Below, piece by piece: positions 44,293 through 53,032 of a DNA stretch of 64,000 nucleotides (the first letter of the stretch is position 1; every line of letters starts with the position of its first letter). A program made the translations under genes and the position numbers. The stretch is from the NCBI GenBank assembly GCA_913043285.1, contig CAJWML010000022.1, forward strand, positions 1 to 64,000. Direction: 5' to 3'. This stretch comes from CAKZNE01 sp002695025 (GTDB lineage: Bacteria; Bacteroidota; Bacteroidia; Flavobacteriales; Schleiferiaceae). Below the pieces are notes generated by a model, which did not search any database, was not told the origin of the DNA, and saw only the letters and a program-made list of their open reading frames with translations.

Positions 44293-44655
44293 ATGACTCT
44301 ATACAACCGGAAGTACCTCAAAGAAACCCGCAGAAAACTCCGCAACAATCTAACTCCCGCAGAAGCCACGCTTTGGAGATGCCTCCAACGCAAGTAACTG
44401 GAAGGTCGTAAATTCAGAAGACAACATAGTGTTGGAAATTACATCCTGGACTTTTACTGTCCTTCTGAAAAACTAGCGGTTGAGTTGGATGGAGCTCTGC
44501 ACTTTACCCCAACCGGTGCGGAGAAAGATACTGTCCGAGATAATTACTTGGCGGAAATGGGGATTATAGTGCTTCGTTTTGAGAATAAGCTGGTATTTGA
44601 ACAAATTGATGTGGTTTTAGATTCGATCAGGAGTAATTTCCAGAGTTCAGTTTAA
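44293..44655 (+). pseudogene. DUF559 (Vsr/restriction-like) nuclease gene broken by one stop codon
   Basis: Translation from the ATG at 44293 gives MTLYNRKYLKETRRKLRNNL, then PAEATLWRCLQRK, then TAA (44395-44397), and in the same frame LEGRKFRRQHSVGNYILDF, YCPSEKLAVELDGALH and on to a normal stop at 44653. The whole frame is 120 codons, the usual DUF559 length, with the nuclease residues of the family (DFYCP, ELDG) present. The stop falls where relatives have Gln (QRKQLEGRKFRRQ), so one C-to-T change (CAA to TAA) explains it. No other damage is visible, so the change is recent, or the stop is read through, or it is a sequencing error. Palindromic repeats lie on both sides. Confidence 0.85.
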
Positions 44656-44670
44656 GCTCACCTTAAATTT

Positions 44671-44690
44671 CCCTCCTTCATAAAGGAGGG
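44671..44690. repeat. Palindromic repeat right of the DUF559 remnant
   Basis: CCCTCCTT-CATA-AAGGAGGG is a perfect 8-base hairpin, 16 bases after the DUF559 stop, followed by ACACAGGGAGG. It is related to the GC-rich repeats on the left side. Confidence 0.6.
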
Positions 44691-44742
44691 ACACAGGGAG
44701 GCTAAAAACCTGTGAGCTTAAATTTCAGAACTAAAAATAGGA

Positions 44743-45954
44743 TTACAGTACCTCGGCCACCACAAAAGTACTGCCGCCTACAAAGATCAGATCATTATGC
44801 TCTGCAGCCTGTAGTGCCGCAGTATAGGCATCCTGTACTGAAGAGTAGACCTCGCCCTGGAGACCTAGCTCAGAACTTTCCTGTTGAAGTAAGGCAGCGT
44901 CTTTTCCACGCGGTAAATCGGGTTTGCAGAAATAATAAGTAGCCTTCCGGGGCAGCAGTTTTAAAATGGAAGAACTGTCTTTATCACCCACCATGCCCCA
45001 TACAATGTGCAAGCGGTTAAAGGTTTCGTTGCCTAGTTGCTCCATGACCATTTTAACCCCGGCTTCATTGTGGCCGGTATCGGCAATAGCCCTGGGGTTT
45101 TCCTGTAAGGTCTCCCAACGTCCGCGCAGGCCGGTTAAGGGCTTTACCTCCTGGAGAGCCGATAGTGCATGAGTCGATAGGGGATAACCCATTTCTTCCA
45201 AAACGGATACGCTTTTTTGTACCGTGGCTAGATTCTTAGGTTGGTACGGTCCGTTGAGGTCGCTTGACCATTGCGGATCAGGGGCATTTGCATAATAAAG
45301 TGGCGCGTTTCGTTCCCGGGCAATCTCCTCAAAAACCGGTTGCGTTTCTTCGTTGGCTTCCCCAATGACCACGGGAATATTGGGTTTTATGATCCCCGCT
45401 TTTTCCCGCGCGATGAGGTTCAGGGTGTTTCCCAGGAACTGTGTGTGGTCCAGGCTGATGTTGGTAATAATGCTCAGCTCGGGAGTGATCACGTTGGTGC
45501 TGTCCAGGCGGCCGCCCATTCCCACCTCCACAATGGCTATATCTACCTTTTCCTGTGCAAAATAATTGAAGGCCATACCCACCGTCATTTCAAAGAAGGA
45601 GAGCCCTATGGAGGTGAAATCGGATTGATGGCGCTCCACAAAGTCCACCACGGTTTGTTTGGGGATCATTTGTCCGTTAATGCGGATACGTTCGCGGAAA
45701 TCCACCAGGTGCGGAGAAGTATAAAGCCCGGTCTTATAGCCGGCTTTTTGAAAGATAGCCGCCAGCATGTGGGATACGGAACCTTTACCGTTGGTGCCGG
45801 CTATATGGATGCTTTTGAATCTCGTTTCAGGATGATCCAGCAACTCCATCAGTTGCTCAGTATTCTTCATATCAGCTTTATAGGCCACCTGTCCTACGCG
45901 TTGGTACATGGGCAGCTGGGCAAAAAGCCAGTCCAGGGTTTCCTGGTAGTTCAT
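44743..45954 (-). CDS. folC: Folylpolyglutamate synthase/dihydrofolate synthase
   Basis: There are 403 residues, normal for FolC. The P-loop SIHIAGTNGKGSVSHML is at about 47-63, with the family's GYKTGLYTSPHLVDFRERI next and the Mur-ligase motifs IAIVEVGMGGRLDSTN and SLDHTQFLGNT. ADTGHNEAG marks the C-terminal domain. The enzyme adds glutamate to folates and makes dihydrofolate from dihydropteroate in the cytosol. It is the last gene of an exbB-exbD-tonB-folC operon, and its ATG shares a base with the tonB stop (TAATG). This linkage of folC with a TonB system is seen in other Bacteroidota. Confidence 0.95.
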   Translation of the reverse strand: MNYQETLDWLFAQLPMYQRVGQVAYKADMKNTEQLMELLDHPETRFKSIHIAGTNGKGSVSHMLAAIFQKAGYKTGLYTSPHLVDFRERIRINGQMIPKQTVVDFVERHQSDFTSIGLSFFEMTVGMAFNYFAQEKVDIAIVEVGMGGRLDSTNVITPELSIITNISLDHTQFLGNTLNLIAREKAGIIKPNIPVVIGEANEETQPVFEEIARERNAPLYYANAPDPQWSSDLNGPYQPKNLATVQKSVSVLEEMGYPLSTHALSALQEVKPLTGLRGRWETLQENPRAIADTGHNEAGVKMVMEQLGNETFNRLHIVWGMVGDKDSSSILKLLPRKATYYFCKPDLPRGKDAALLQQESSELGLQGEVYSSVQDAYTAALQAAEHNDLIFVGGSTFVVAEVL

Positions 45955-46814
45955 TAATTCTTAACGAAGTTGTAAATGATGTAACCGATCTGGAGGCTGG
46001 GAGCATCGGAATCTGCCTGCCATTTGGTGCGCATAGCGGCACCTTTGGCTTTGTCAAAGAGGCAGCTGCTGGTAGTAGTGGTGGCTGCACCACCGGGAAC
46101 TTTTTCTCCGGGGATGGCACGGGTAACGTTCCCTTGCTGATCTACGTAGATCTTAACCACTACACGACCTTCATCGCTGTTATTGGGGCAGGGATCGGGA
46201 GCGGGCTTGGTTAACGCCTGGCGGTTACCAAGCATATAATTGCCACTGCCACCACCACCTCCAGAATTTCCTCCGGTACGGTTAGGACTGTTGGGGTCAC
46301 CGTTGGGGTCTCCTTGGTCGCCACCGCTTTGGGTAACACCTTCACCACCGGATTTAGAGCTGGATACTTTGCCGAACTGTTCGTCCAGTTTACGTTGTTT
46401 TTCCAGTCTTTCCTTTTCAATACGCTGCCGCTCCAACTCTTCGGGAGTAGGCTCAGTTTTTACCGGTTCTTTGGGTTTTTCGGTTTTGTTGGGTTTAGTA
46501 TCCAGCGAAGGGGCCTCAGTATTTTCCTGGGTCATTACAGGATCCTCAGCATTGTCGGTTTCTTCCACCTCTTCCTGCTGAGTTTGTTGCTGTTGCTGCT
46601 GAGGAACAGCTGAGCTTATACTTTGAGCACCATCTGCTTCATTGCCCAGACCGGTCTCTGAGTTGCCAAAGTTGATGATAATGCCGTCTTCGGGTTTAGG
46701 CTCGTAATAGGTTAAACCCAAAAAGAGGAACATGATGAGCAGGGCCAGGTGAAATACAGCTGTACTGATCAGGCCTCTGCGCTTATCCTTTTTATTTTGG
46801 GTTTCTTCGTTCAT
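45954..46814 (-). CDS. TonB-family energy transducer
   Basis: The product has 286 residues. A cytosolic basic tail (NKKDKRR) precedes one membrane helix (ISTAVFHLALLIMFLFLGL). A long periplasmic spacer is rich in Gln, Glu and Pro, with a helical E/R/K stretch (ERQRIEKERLEKQRK) and a Gly/Ser/Asn-rich linker (GGNSGGGGGSGN). The C-terminal domain has GRVVVKIYVDQQGNVTRA, the TonB/TolA beta-strand pattern. It passes proton-motive energy from ExbB-ExbD to outer-membrane receptors. It lies three bases after exbD. Two Cys residues (PDPCPNN, TSSCLFD) may form a disulfide. Confidence 0.88.
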   Translation of the reverse strand: MNEETQNKKDKRRGLISTAVFHLALLIMFLFLGLTYYEPKPEDGIIINFGNSETGLGNEADGAQSISSAVPQQQQQQTQQEEVEETDNAEDPVMTQENTEAPSLDTKPNKTEKPKEPVKTEPTPEELERQRIEKERLEKQRKLDEQFGKVSSSKSGGEGVTQSGGDQGDPNGDPNSPNRTGGNSGGGGGSGNYMLGNRQALTKPAPDPCPNNSDEGRVVVKIYVDQQGNVTRAIPGEKVPGGAATTTTSSCLFDKAKGAAMRTKWQADSDAPSLQIGYIIYNFVKN

Positions 46815-46817
46815 AGC

Positions 46818-47210
46818 TTATTTTGGGTCGGTGGCCGCAATCATCTTCAGGCGGTTTCGGTACGCAATGTCCATAACGGCTACTACTTTTTCATAAGGCA
46901 CCGATTTATCCGCCCGTAATATCAGAACGGCATCTTCCTTACCTTGTACCTGCTTCAACACTTCACGCTCCAGTTCGGCTTCACTAACCACCTGGTTCCC
47001 TACGGAAAAACGCAGGTCCGGAGAAATATTCACAGTAACATCCTTGCGCTTTACGGTTTGGGCCTTGCTGCTGGGCAATACCAAGTCCAGCGCGCTGGTG
47101 GTAACCAGGGTAGAGGCCAGCATAAAGAAAATAAGCAACAGGAACACAATGTCCGTCATACTGGACATGCTGAACTCTGCACTTACTTTACTTCTTCGTT
47201 TCAGATCCAT
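46818..47210 (-). CDS. exbD: ExbD/TolR-type biopolymer transport protein
   Basis: The 130-residue protein has the standard ExbD form: a short N-terminus, one membrane helix with the conserved Asp (SSMTDIVFLLLIFFMLASTL, Asp near 20), then a periplasmic domain ending VMDIAYRNRLKMIAATDP. With ExbB it uses the proton gradient to drive TonB. It follows exbB with a one-base gap and precedes tonB by three. Confidence 0.93.
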   Translation of the reverse strand: MDLKRRSKVSAEFSMSSMTDIVFLLLIFFMLASTLVTTSALDLVLPSSKAQTVKRKDVTVNISPDLRFSVGNQVVSEAELEREVLKQVQGKEDAVLILRADKSVPYEKVVAVMDIAYRNRLKMIAATDPK

Positions 47211-47211
47211 A

Positions 47212-47910
47212 TTAAGCGGGTTCGTTCAGGAGGTCCATAAATTCCATGGCGTTGGCTTCCATCTTGTACACCACCTTATCCACACGGCTAACCAGGTAGT
47301 TGTAACCAATATAAGCCACAATACCTACCGCCAGACCGGCTACCGTAGTGGTCATGGCTGTATAAATGCCTTCGGCCAGTAATTCAATGTTGATCTGTCC
47401 ACCGGCCACGGCCATTTCGTGGAAAGCCAGGATCATCCCGATCACCGTGCCGAGGAACCCAATCATGGGGGCCGCACCAGCTACTGTAGCCAGGGTGGGA
47501 ATATTCTTTTCCAGTTTGGTGACCTGTAGCTTGCCGGTATTCTCAATGGCGGCATTAATGTCTTTTAAAGGTTTACCGATGCGGGAAATACCTTTTTCGA
47601 TCATCCGGGCAATAGGAGTGTCCTGGCTTTGGCATAAAGCCCGTGCGGCATCCAGGCGCCCATGGGCTACATGATCCTTGATGTGGTTGATGAAGTTGTC
47701 ATCTACTTTATTGGCACGCTTGAGTGCGTTGTAACGTTCTACAAAGATGTAGACCGCAAGGATGGAGAGGATGAACAGAACGCTCATGATAATGATCCCA
47801 CCGATACCGCCACTGGTAATAAGCTCCAGGATGCTAAGCGTGTGTTCCACGGGTTCCTGGGTAGCCGTATCCGGATCAGCCAGATCAATTTGAAGAAAGG
47901 GTATATGCAT
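47212..47910 (-). CDS. exbB: ExbB/TolQ/MotA-type proton channel protein
   Basis: There are 232 residues and three membrane helices, at about 35-57, 133-158 and 173-200. The family pattern LATVAGAAPMIGFLGTVIGMI and the last-helix stretch TAMTTTVAGLAVGIVAYIGYN are present. It is the first gene of the exbB-exbD-tonB-folC operon, with a TAnnTTTG promoter 17 bases upstream of its ATG. It supplies energy for outer-membrane transport. Confidence 0.93.
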   Translation of the reverse strand: MHIPFLQIDLADPDTATQEPVEHTLSILELITSGGIGGIIIMSVLFILSILAVYIFVERYNALKRANKVDDNFINHIKDHVAHGRLDAARALCQSQDTPIARMIEKGISRIGKPLKDINAAIENTGKLQVTKLEKNIPTLATVAGAAPMIGFLGTVIGMILAFHEMAVAGGQINIELLAEGIYTAMTTTVAGLAVGIVAYIGYNYLVSRVDKVVYKMEANAMEFMDLLNEPA

Positions 47911-47926
47911 TGAACCTATTTTTCTT

Positions 47927-47934
47927 CAAAGATA
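47927..47934 (-). promoter_or_regulatory. Promoter -7 element (TATCTTTG) of the exbB operon
   Basis: It matches TAnnTTTG on the minus strand, 17 bases before the exbB ATG, so the leader would be very short. Confidence 0.6.
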
Positions 47935-47991
47935 ACGGGGATGCAACGCCCTAATTATAGGGCGAAGAATAAAAAATTAACAGTGCATCGT

Positions 47992-49398
47992 TTAAAGATG
48001 GAAAACGCTTTCCTGAATGATGTAGGTAATGGCACCAGCCGCATACCCGATCAATGCCAGTAAGGACATCTTTTTAAGATACCAGCCAAAGGAAATGTTT
48101 TCCAGTCCCATAACTGCCACACCGGCTGCAGACCCTATAATGAGGGCACTACCACCGGTTCCGGCACAATAGGCCAGGAACTCCCAGAAAAGACCGTCCT
48201 GCGCAAAGAAAGAGCCTTCAACCATGCTTACGTCATACATTCCCATCGCAGCAGCCACCAGTGGCACGTTATCCACAATGGATGACAGCAGACCGATGAT
48301 AATGCTGATGGCGTAAATGCCGCTTTCCTCTGAGGTTCCGAAGGAACTGTCCAGGAAACCGGCCATGGTGCGTAATTGCCCGGCAGATTGTAAACTGGCC
48401 ACGGCCAGTAAGATGCCCAGGAAGAAAAGCACACTGGCCGTATCTACCTTTTGCAACACACCGATTACACTTAGCTTGTATTTGGCTTCCAGGTTTTTAG
48501 CGCGGTGTAAGATCTCCGTTAATGCCCAAAGTACTCCCAGGCTGAACATCATGCCCATAAAGGGAGGAAGGTGAGTATAGGTTTTGAAAACAGGCACAAA
48601 GAGCAATCCGCTAATACCCGCAAAGAATACGATGTTGCGCTCACGGTTAGTGGTTGGATTAACGTAGTGCTCCAAACCTTCGGACTTGATCGGGCGCTTC
48701 ACATCTCCTTTCATCCGGAAGGAAAGTATGAGTACCGGCACCACCAGGCACACCAGGCTGGGGAGTATCAGTTTAATAATTATGGCTCCGGCTGAGATCT
48801 GCGAACCGATCCAGAGCATGGTGGTGGTAACGTCACCGATGGGCGACCAGGCACCCCCGGCATTGGCTGCCAGTATCACCATGCCCGCAAATATCCAGCG
48901 GTCTTTTTTATCGTCTATCAGTTTGCGTAGCAAGGAAACCATCACAATGGATGTGGTCAGGTTATCCAGGGCTGCAGAGAAGAAGAAAGTCAGTAAACAC
49001 ACGATCCAAAGCAATTTGGACTTTTTAGTGGTTTTGATGCGGTCGGTAATTACGGCAAAACCTTCGTGCGCATCGATCAATTCCACAATGGTCATAGCAC
49101 CTAACAGGAAGAAGAGGATAGAGGCGATCTCGCCCAGATGCTCCAGTATCTGGAACTCCGTTACATAATGTGTAATGAGTTCCATCCGGTTTTCGATATG
49201 TGCTTCCTCAAAGAACATTTCCGTGACAAAGTGGGGAATGGCTTCAAAGTTGACAATGCCCTGTGCTCCGAGAACGTAAACCGTCCAGCACAGCACCCCG
49301 GTGATCAGGGCGGATGCAGCTTTGTCAATACCAATATTGTGCTCCAGGGCTATGGCGGCATAGCCCAGCACAAAAATGATGACCATTAAAATGTACAT
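47992..49398 (-). CDS. nhaD: NhaD-type sodium/proton antiporter
   Basis: The product has 468 residues and 11-13 membrane helices. The family stretches are LLTFFFSAALDNLTTSIVMV and AANAGGAWSPIGDVTTTMLW, which hold the Asp, Asn and Thr residues of the ion path, and GLLSSIVDNVPLVAAAMGMY in the second half. NhaD exchanges Na+ for H+ across the inner membrane, as is usual in marine and halotolerant bacteria. It lies 10 bases after the amino-acid dehydrogenase gene and may be transcribed with it. Confidence 0.9.
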   Translation of the reverse strand: MYILMVIIFVLGYAAIALEHNIGIDKAASALITGVLCWTVYVLGAQGIVNFEAIPHFVTEMFFEEAHIENRMELITHYVTEFQILEHLGEIASILFFLLGAMTIVELIDAHEGFAVITDRIKTTKKSKLLWIVCLLTFFFSAALDNLTTSIVMVSLLRKLIDDKKDRWIFAGMVILAANAGGAWSPIGDVTTTMLWIGSQISAGAIIIKLILPSLVCLVVPVLILSFRMKGDVKRPIKSEGLEHYVNPTTNRERNIVFFAGISGLLFVPVFKTYTHLPPFMGMMFSLGVLWALTEILHRAKNLEAKYKLSVIGVLQKVDTASVLFFLGILLAVASLQSAGQLRTMAGFLDSSFGTSEESGIYAISIIIGLLSSIVDNVPLVAAAMGMYDVSMVEGSFFAQDGLFWEFLAYCAGTGGSALIIGSAAGVAVMGLENISFGWYLKKMSLLALIGYAAGAITYIIQESVFHL

Positions 49399-49408
49399 GT
49401 CAGGAAGT

Positions 49409-50635
49409 TTAGATGAGTTGTTTTAGAGCTATTTCGTAAGCTGTCTTGGTCAGTAGCCTGGTATCGGAATTGCGGGTATGGCACTTCAGAAGGGCATGCT
49501 TTATCCGGTTGGAAACGTCCATGAAAATGGCGCGATCGGATATCTCAATATCATCTTCCATCAGGTAACCAAATACACGGGCCATACCACAATTGCTAAT
49601 GAAATCGGGGATACAGCTTGCGCGCTGGTCAGCATATTCGGAAATAGGGCCGTAGAATATCTCGTTATCGGCAAAGGGTACGTTAGCCCCGGAAGAAATC
49701 ACTTCCAGGCCGTTGTCCAGCATTTGGTCCAGGTTGTCTTTACTTACCAGTCTTGAGGCAGCGGCTGGAATAAATATCTCTGCGCCAATGCTCCAGATGC
49801 GCTGGTTCACTTCGTCAAACCTGATCAGTTTATCGTGTACCAGGTAGTTGCCGGTCTTGGCGTTAAAGAGCTTACGGATCTCTTCAAAGGAAAATCCCTT
49901 TTCATTGATCAGTCCGCCAACACGGTCAATAATCCCTACTATCAGGGCGCCCTCCTGAGCCAGGTAATAGGCGGCAGCTGCCGCTACGTTACCCCATCCC
50001 TGGATGATCACGCGCTTGCCTTTGAGGTTGCCTCCGTAAATATTATAAAAGTGCCGTACGGACTCTGCTGTACCATAACCGGTGATCATGTCCGCCACGG
50101 TGTATTCACGGTTAGCGGTAGGAGTGAGCTCCTCACGGGTTACCGGGAACAGTACACCTTCCTGTAGCTGTTTGATCTTTTGTTTTTTGGCTTTGCCGGT
50201 AGGGTTGTAATGGCCGGTTAGCACACCTTCCTGCGGGTGTTCAATACCCAGTTCCTGGGTAATGGGTATTACTTCATGGATCTCGTCTACGTTGAGGTCG
50301 CCCCCAGTGCCGTAGTAATTCTTGAGAAGCGGCTTTACGGCTTTGTACCAACGTTCCAGTACTCCGTTCTTACGGGGATCATTGGGATTGAAGTTGATAC
50401 CGGATTTGGCTCCGCCAATGGCAGGACCGGCCACGGTAAACTTGATTTCCATAGTTTTGGCCAGGGAAAGTACTTCGTGTTCGTTCAGCCCTTCACGCAT
50501 GCGTGTGCCTCCTCCGGCTGCCCCACCACGTAAAGAATTGATCACTACCCAGCCTTCCGCAATGGTTTCACTATCGTGCCAGTGAAAAACAATTTCAGCC
50601 GGCTTATTCTCGTAAATCTTAAGGAGATCTTTCAT
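49409..50635 (-). CDS. Glu/Leu/Phe/Val dehydrogenase
   Basis: There are 408 residues. The N-terminal part has the substrate region GPAIGGAKSGINFNP with the catalytic-type Lys, and GTGGDLNVDE with the conserved Asp. The Rossmann domain starts KRVIIQGWGNVAAAAAYYLA, with D at IGIIDRVGG for the cofactor. The enzyme interconverts an amino acid and a 2-oxo acid with NAD(P)H. Which amino acid cannot be settled here; glutamate or leucine are both possible. A TACTTTTG -7 element lies 20 bases before the ATG, and nhaD follows closely. Confidence 0.88.
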   Translation of the reverse strand: MKDLLKIYENKPAEIVFHWHDSETIAEGWVVINSLRGGAAGGGTRMREGLNEHEVLSLAKTMEIKFTVAGPAIGGAKSGINFNPNDPRKNGVLERWYKAVKPLLKNYYGTGGDLNVDEIHEVIPITQELGIEHPQEGVLTGHYNPTGKAKKQKIKQLQEGVLFPVTREELTPTANREYTVADMITGYGTAESVRHFYNIYGGNLKGKRVIIQGWGNVAAAAAYYLAQEGALIVGIIDRVGGLINEKGFSFEEIRKLFNAKTGNYLVHDKLIRFDEVNQRIWSIGAEIFIPAAASRLVSKDNLDQMLDNGLEVISSGANVPFADNEIFYGPISEYADQRASCIPDFISNCGMARVFGYLMEDDIEISDRAIFMDVSNRIKHALLKCHTRNSDTRLLTKTAYEIALKQLI

Positions 50636-50654
50636 TCCATTTTATTGGTCGCGG

Positions 50655-50662
50655 CAAAAGTA
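50655..50662 (-). promoter_or_regulatory. Promoter -7 element (TACTTTTG) of the amino-acid dehydrogenase gene
   Basis: Exact TAnnTTTG match on the minus strand, 20 bases before the ATG. Confidence 0.6.
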
Positions 50663-50727
50663 ATAAATAGGGTGGATCAGGTAGGAGGAAACGCACATTA
50701 TGTAAATGTTAAGGGAGAGCTTGCTGG

Positions 50728-51807
50728 TTAACTGTAAATTACGCCAGCACTATGATCTTTTTGGGCCCCCGTAACTGAGACAAGTACGTTATTTTCTCCC
50801 CTCCATTTTAAAATGCCCATGAGGGCAAAAATGAGCGCCTCCTTGAACTCAATCACTTCCGGGTTGGGTAGTATCAGGTTGCTTTTACTGTCCTCGCGGA
50901 TGAGCTCGATCAGGTAGTGGTTATAGGCACCTCCGCCTGTCACCAGAATGTTTTCCAACTGGTGCTTTTGCAGAGTTTTCGTAATCTGCTTTGCTATGTG
51001 ATGGGCATAGCTGGCTAAAGCTTCCTGTGGGGCTGGTAATGCTTTTTCGGCCATTGGCAGAAATTGCTGATTTACCCATTCCGCACCAAGGGATTTGGGT
51101 GGAGGTTGTTGATAGTAGGGGAGTTGCGCCAGCCTGGACAGTAATTCTTCATTGGGGTCTCCTGCTCTGGCCAGTGATCCCTGGTCATCGTACGGTCTAC
51201 CCAGTTTTTGTGCTTCGGAGTTGAGGATGAAGTTTACAGGACAAATGTCAAAGGCCGATCTCTTCCCGTTTTCCTCAAAAGAGATATTGGCAAAGCCACC
51301 CAGGTTGAGGCAGGCATCGTACTGGTTGAACAATAGCTGGTCACCGATGGGAACCAGTGGAGCTCCCTGTCCGCCAAGGGCCACGTCCTGTGCCCTGAAG
51401 TTGCAGACCACCGGAATGCCGAGCGCGGCAAATAGCTCTGCTCCGTTGCCTATTTGCAAAGTGTAACCTTTCTCGGGCTGGTGGAATAAGGTATGGCCGT
51501 GGGAAGCGACAAGCAGCAGTTGGGTGGGATTGATGGAATGCTCATCCATGAAGAGCTGGCAGTTACGACCCAGGTAATTTCCATAATCATGATCCAGTTC
51601 AAGGAGATCATGAGCCGAAAAATCAGGGCGAAAGCTTAGCTTCTGTATCCACTCTTTGGGATAGGGATAAGTTTGTGCATGCAGGATATGATAGCTCCAT
51701 TGCCCGTCCTCCAAACGGAATTTCACGTGTGCCAGGTCTACGCCATCCAGCGAAGTGCCCGACATCAATCCAAGAACTTCATAATCCATAGGGGGTGTTT
51801 TTAACAT
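50728..51807 (-). CDS. anmK: Anhydro-N-acetylmuramic acid kinase
   Basis: The 359-residue protein carries the AnmK start YEVLGLMSGTSLDGVDLAHV (phosphate-binding), VASHGHTLFHQP, the conserved NLGGFANIS and GRPYDDQGSLARAG, and a second ATP-site stretch ILVTGGGAYN. It phosphorylates and opens anhydro-MurNAc so that cell-wall fragments can be recycled. An internal ATG six codons on (MDYEVLG) may be the real start, and is nearer the family start. It is divergent from an acyl-CoA dehydrogenase gene, with crossing promoters between. Confidence 0.92.
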   Translation of the reverse strand: MLKTPPMDYEVLGLMSGTSLDGVDLAHVKFRLEDGQWSYHILHAQTYPYPKEWIQKLSFRPDFSAHDLLELDHDYGNYLGRNCQLFMDEHSINPTQLLLVASHGHTLFHQPEKGYTLQIGNGAELFAALGIPVVCNFRAQDVALGGQGAPLVPIGDQLLFNQYDACLNLGGFANISFEENGKRSAFDICPVNFILNSEAQKLGRPYDDQGSLARAGDPNEELLSRLAQLPYYQQPPPKSLGAEWVNQQFLPMAEKALPAPQEALASYAHHIAKQITKTLQKHQLENILVTGGGAYNHYLIELIREDSKSNLILPNPEVIEFKEALIFALMGILKWRGENNVLVSVTGAQKDHSAGVIYS

Positions 51808-51825
51808 TTTTTCTAAGGTTTGCCT

Positions 51826-51849
51826 TACCTTTGCACCGCTCCAAAATTA
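51826..51849. promoter_or_regulatory. Overlapping divergent promoters of anmK and the acyl-CoA dehydrogenase gene
   Basis: TACCTTTG on the plus strand (51826-51833) and TAATTTTG on the minus strand (51842-51849) both match TAnnTTTG. The two start regions cross, so transcription in one direction should limit the other. Confidence 0.6.
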
Positions 51850-51875
51850 GGATTCTGAATTAAATATTGCACTCC

Positions 51876-53018
51876 ATGAAATTTCAACTTACTGAGGAAC
51901 ATTTAATGATACAACAGGCTGCTCGCGACTTTGCTCAGAACGACTTGCTGCCAGGCGTAATTGAACGTGATGATAAACAACAGTTCCCTAAGGAACAGGT
52001 GAAAAAAATGGGGGAGCTCGGTTTCCTTGGCATGATGGTAAGCCCTGAATATGGCGGCAGTGGTTTGGATACTATTTCCTACGTTCTGGCTATGGAGGAA
52101 ATATCAAAAATAGACGCTTCCTGCTCCGTGATTATGTCCGTAAACAACAGCCTGGTTTGCTGGGGTCTTGAAAAATACGGTACCGAAGAGCAAAAGCAGA
52201 AGTACCTGAAGCCGCTGGCTTCCGGTGAGGTCATCGGGGCTTTCTGCCTTTCGGAGCCTGAAGCTGGCTCAGATGCCACTTCACAAAAAACGACTGCTAT
52301 TGATAAGGGTGATCACTACCTTCTTAATGGCACTAAAAACTGGATCACCAATGGTGGCAGCGCCTCGGTATATTTGGTAATGGCCCAAACGGATGTCGAA
52401 AAAGGACACCACGGTATCAACTGCCTTATTGTTGAACGCGAGATGGAGGGTTTTACCGTGGGTAAAAAAGAAGATAAGCTGGGCATACGTGGTTCCGACA
52501 CCCATTCATTGATGTTCCAGGACGTGAAGGTTCCCAAGGAAAACCGTCTTGGAGAAGAAGGATTCGGGTTTAAGTTTGCGATGAAGGTATTGAGCGGAGG
52601 TCGTATTGGCATTGCTTCTCAGGCGCTGGGTATTGCTTCCGGTGCGTATGAACTGGCGCTTAAATACGCCAAAGAACGTAAGACTTTCGGCAAGGAGATC
52701 GGTCACCACCAGGGCATAGGCTTTAAACTGGCTGATATGGCCACCGAGATTGAAGCGGCCCGTCTTATGTGCCTCCAGGCAGCCTGGTTAAAGGATCAAG
52801 GTAAGAACTTTGACAAAGCCAGTGCCCAGGCTAAACTATTTGCCTCCAGTGTGGCTATGAGAACTACGGTGGAAGCAGTACAGGTTCACGGTGGGTATGG
52901 CTACGTTAAAGAATACCACGTGGAACGCCTGATGCGTGATGCCAAGATCACTCAGATCTATGAGGGAACTTCCGAGATCCAGAAGATCGTGATCTCCCGT
53001 GCGCTACTCCGCGATTGA
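51876..53018 (+). CDS. Acyl-CoA dehydrogenase (short-chain type)
   Basis: From the ATG at 51876 the protein has 380 residues (MKFQLTEEHLMIQQAARDFA). It has the family features: AFCLSEPEAGSDATSQKTTA, WITNGGSA, a RKTFGKEIGHHQGI motif, QVHGGYGYVKEYHVERLMRDA and YEGTSEIQKIVISRAL, which holds the catalytic Glu in the short-chain subgroup. FAD-linked, it makes the first double bond in fatty-acid or branched-chain breakdown. It converges on murF with 14 bases between the stops. Butyryl-CoA is a likely substrate by similarity, not proven. Confidence 0.93.
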   Translation: MKFQLTEEHLMIQQAARDFAQNDLLPGVIERDDKQQFPKEQVKKMGELGFLGMMVSPEYGGSGLDTISYVLAMEEISKIDASCSVIMSVNNSLVCWGLEKYGTEEQKQKYLKPLASGEVIGAFCLSEPEAGSDATSQKTTAIDKGDHYLLNGTKNWITNGGSASVYLVMAQTDVEKGHHGINCLIVEREMEGFTVGKKEDKLGIRGSDTHSLMFQDVKVPKENRLGEEGFGFKFAMKVLSGGRIGIASQALGIASGAYELALKYAKERKTFGKEIGHHQGIGFKLADMATEIEAARLMCLQAAWLKDQGKNFDKASAQAKLFASSVAMRTTVEAVQVHGGYGYVKEYHVERLMRDAKITQIYEGTSEIQKIVISRALLRD

Positions 53019-53032
53019 TCAGTAATAAACTA

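Noticed and set aside
44712..44942. Plus-strand frame near the end of folC
   Set aside because: It is a shadow of the 3' end of folC, rich in Arg/Pro/Gln with no domain pattern.
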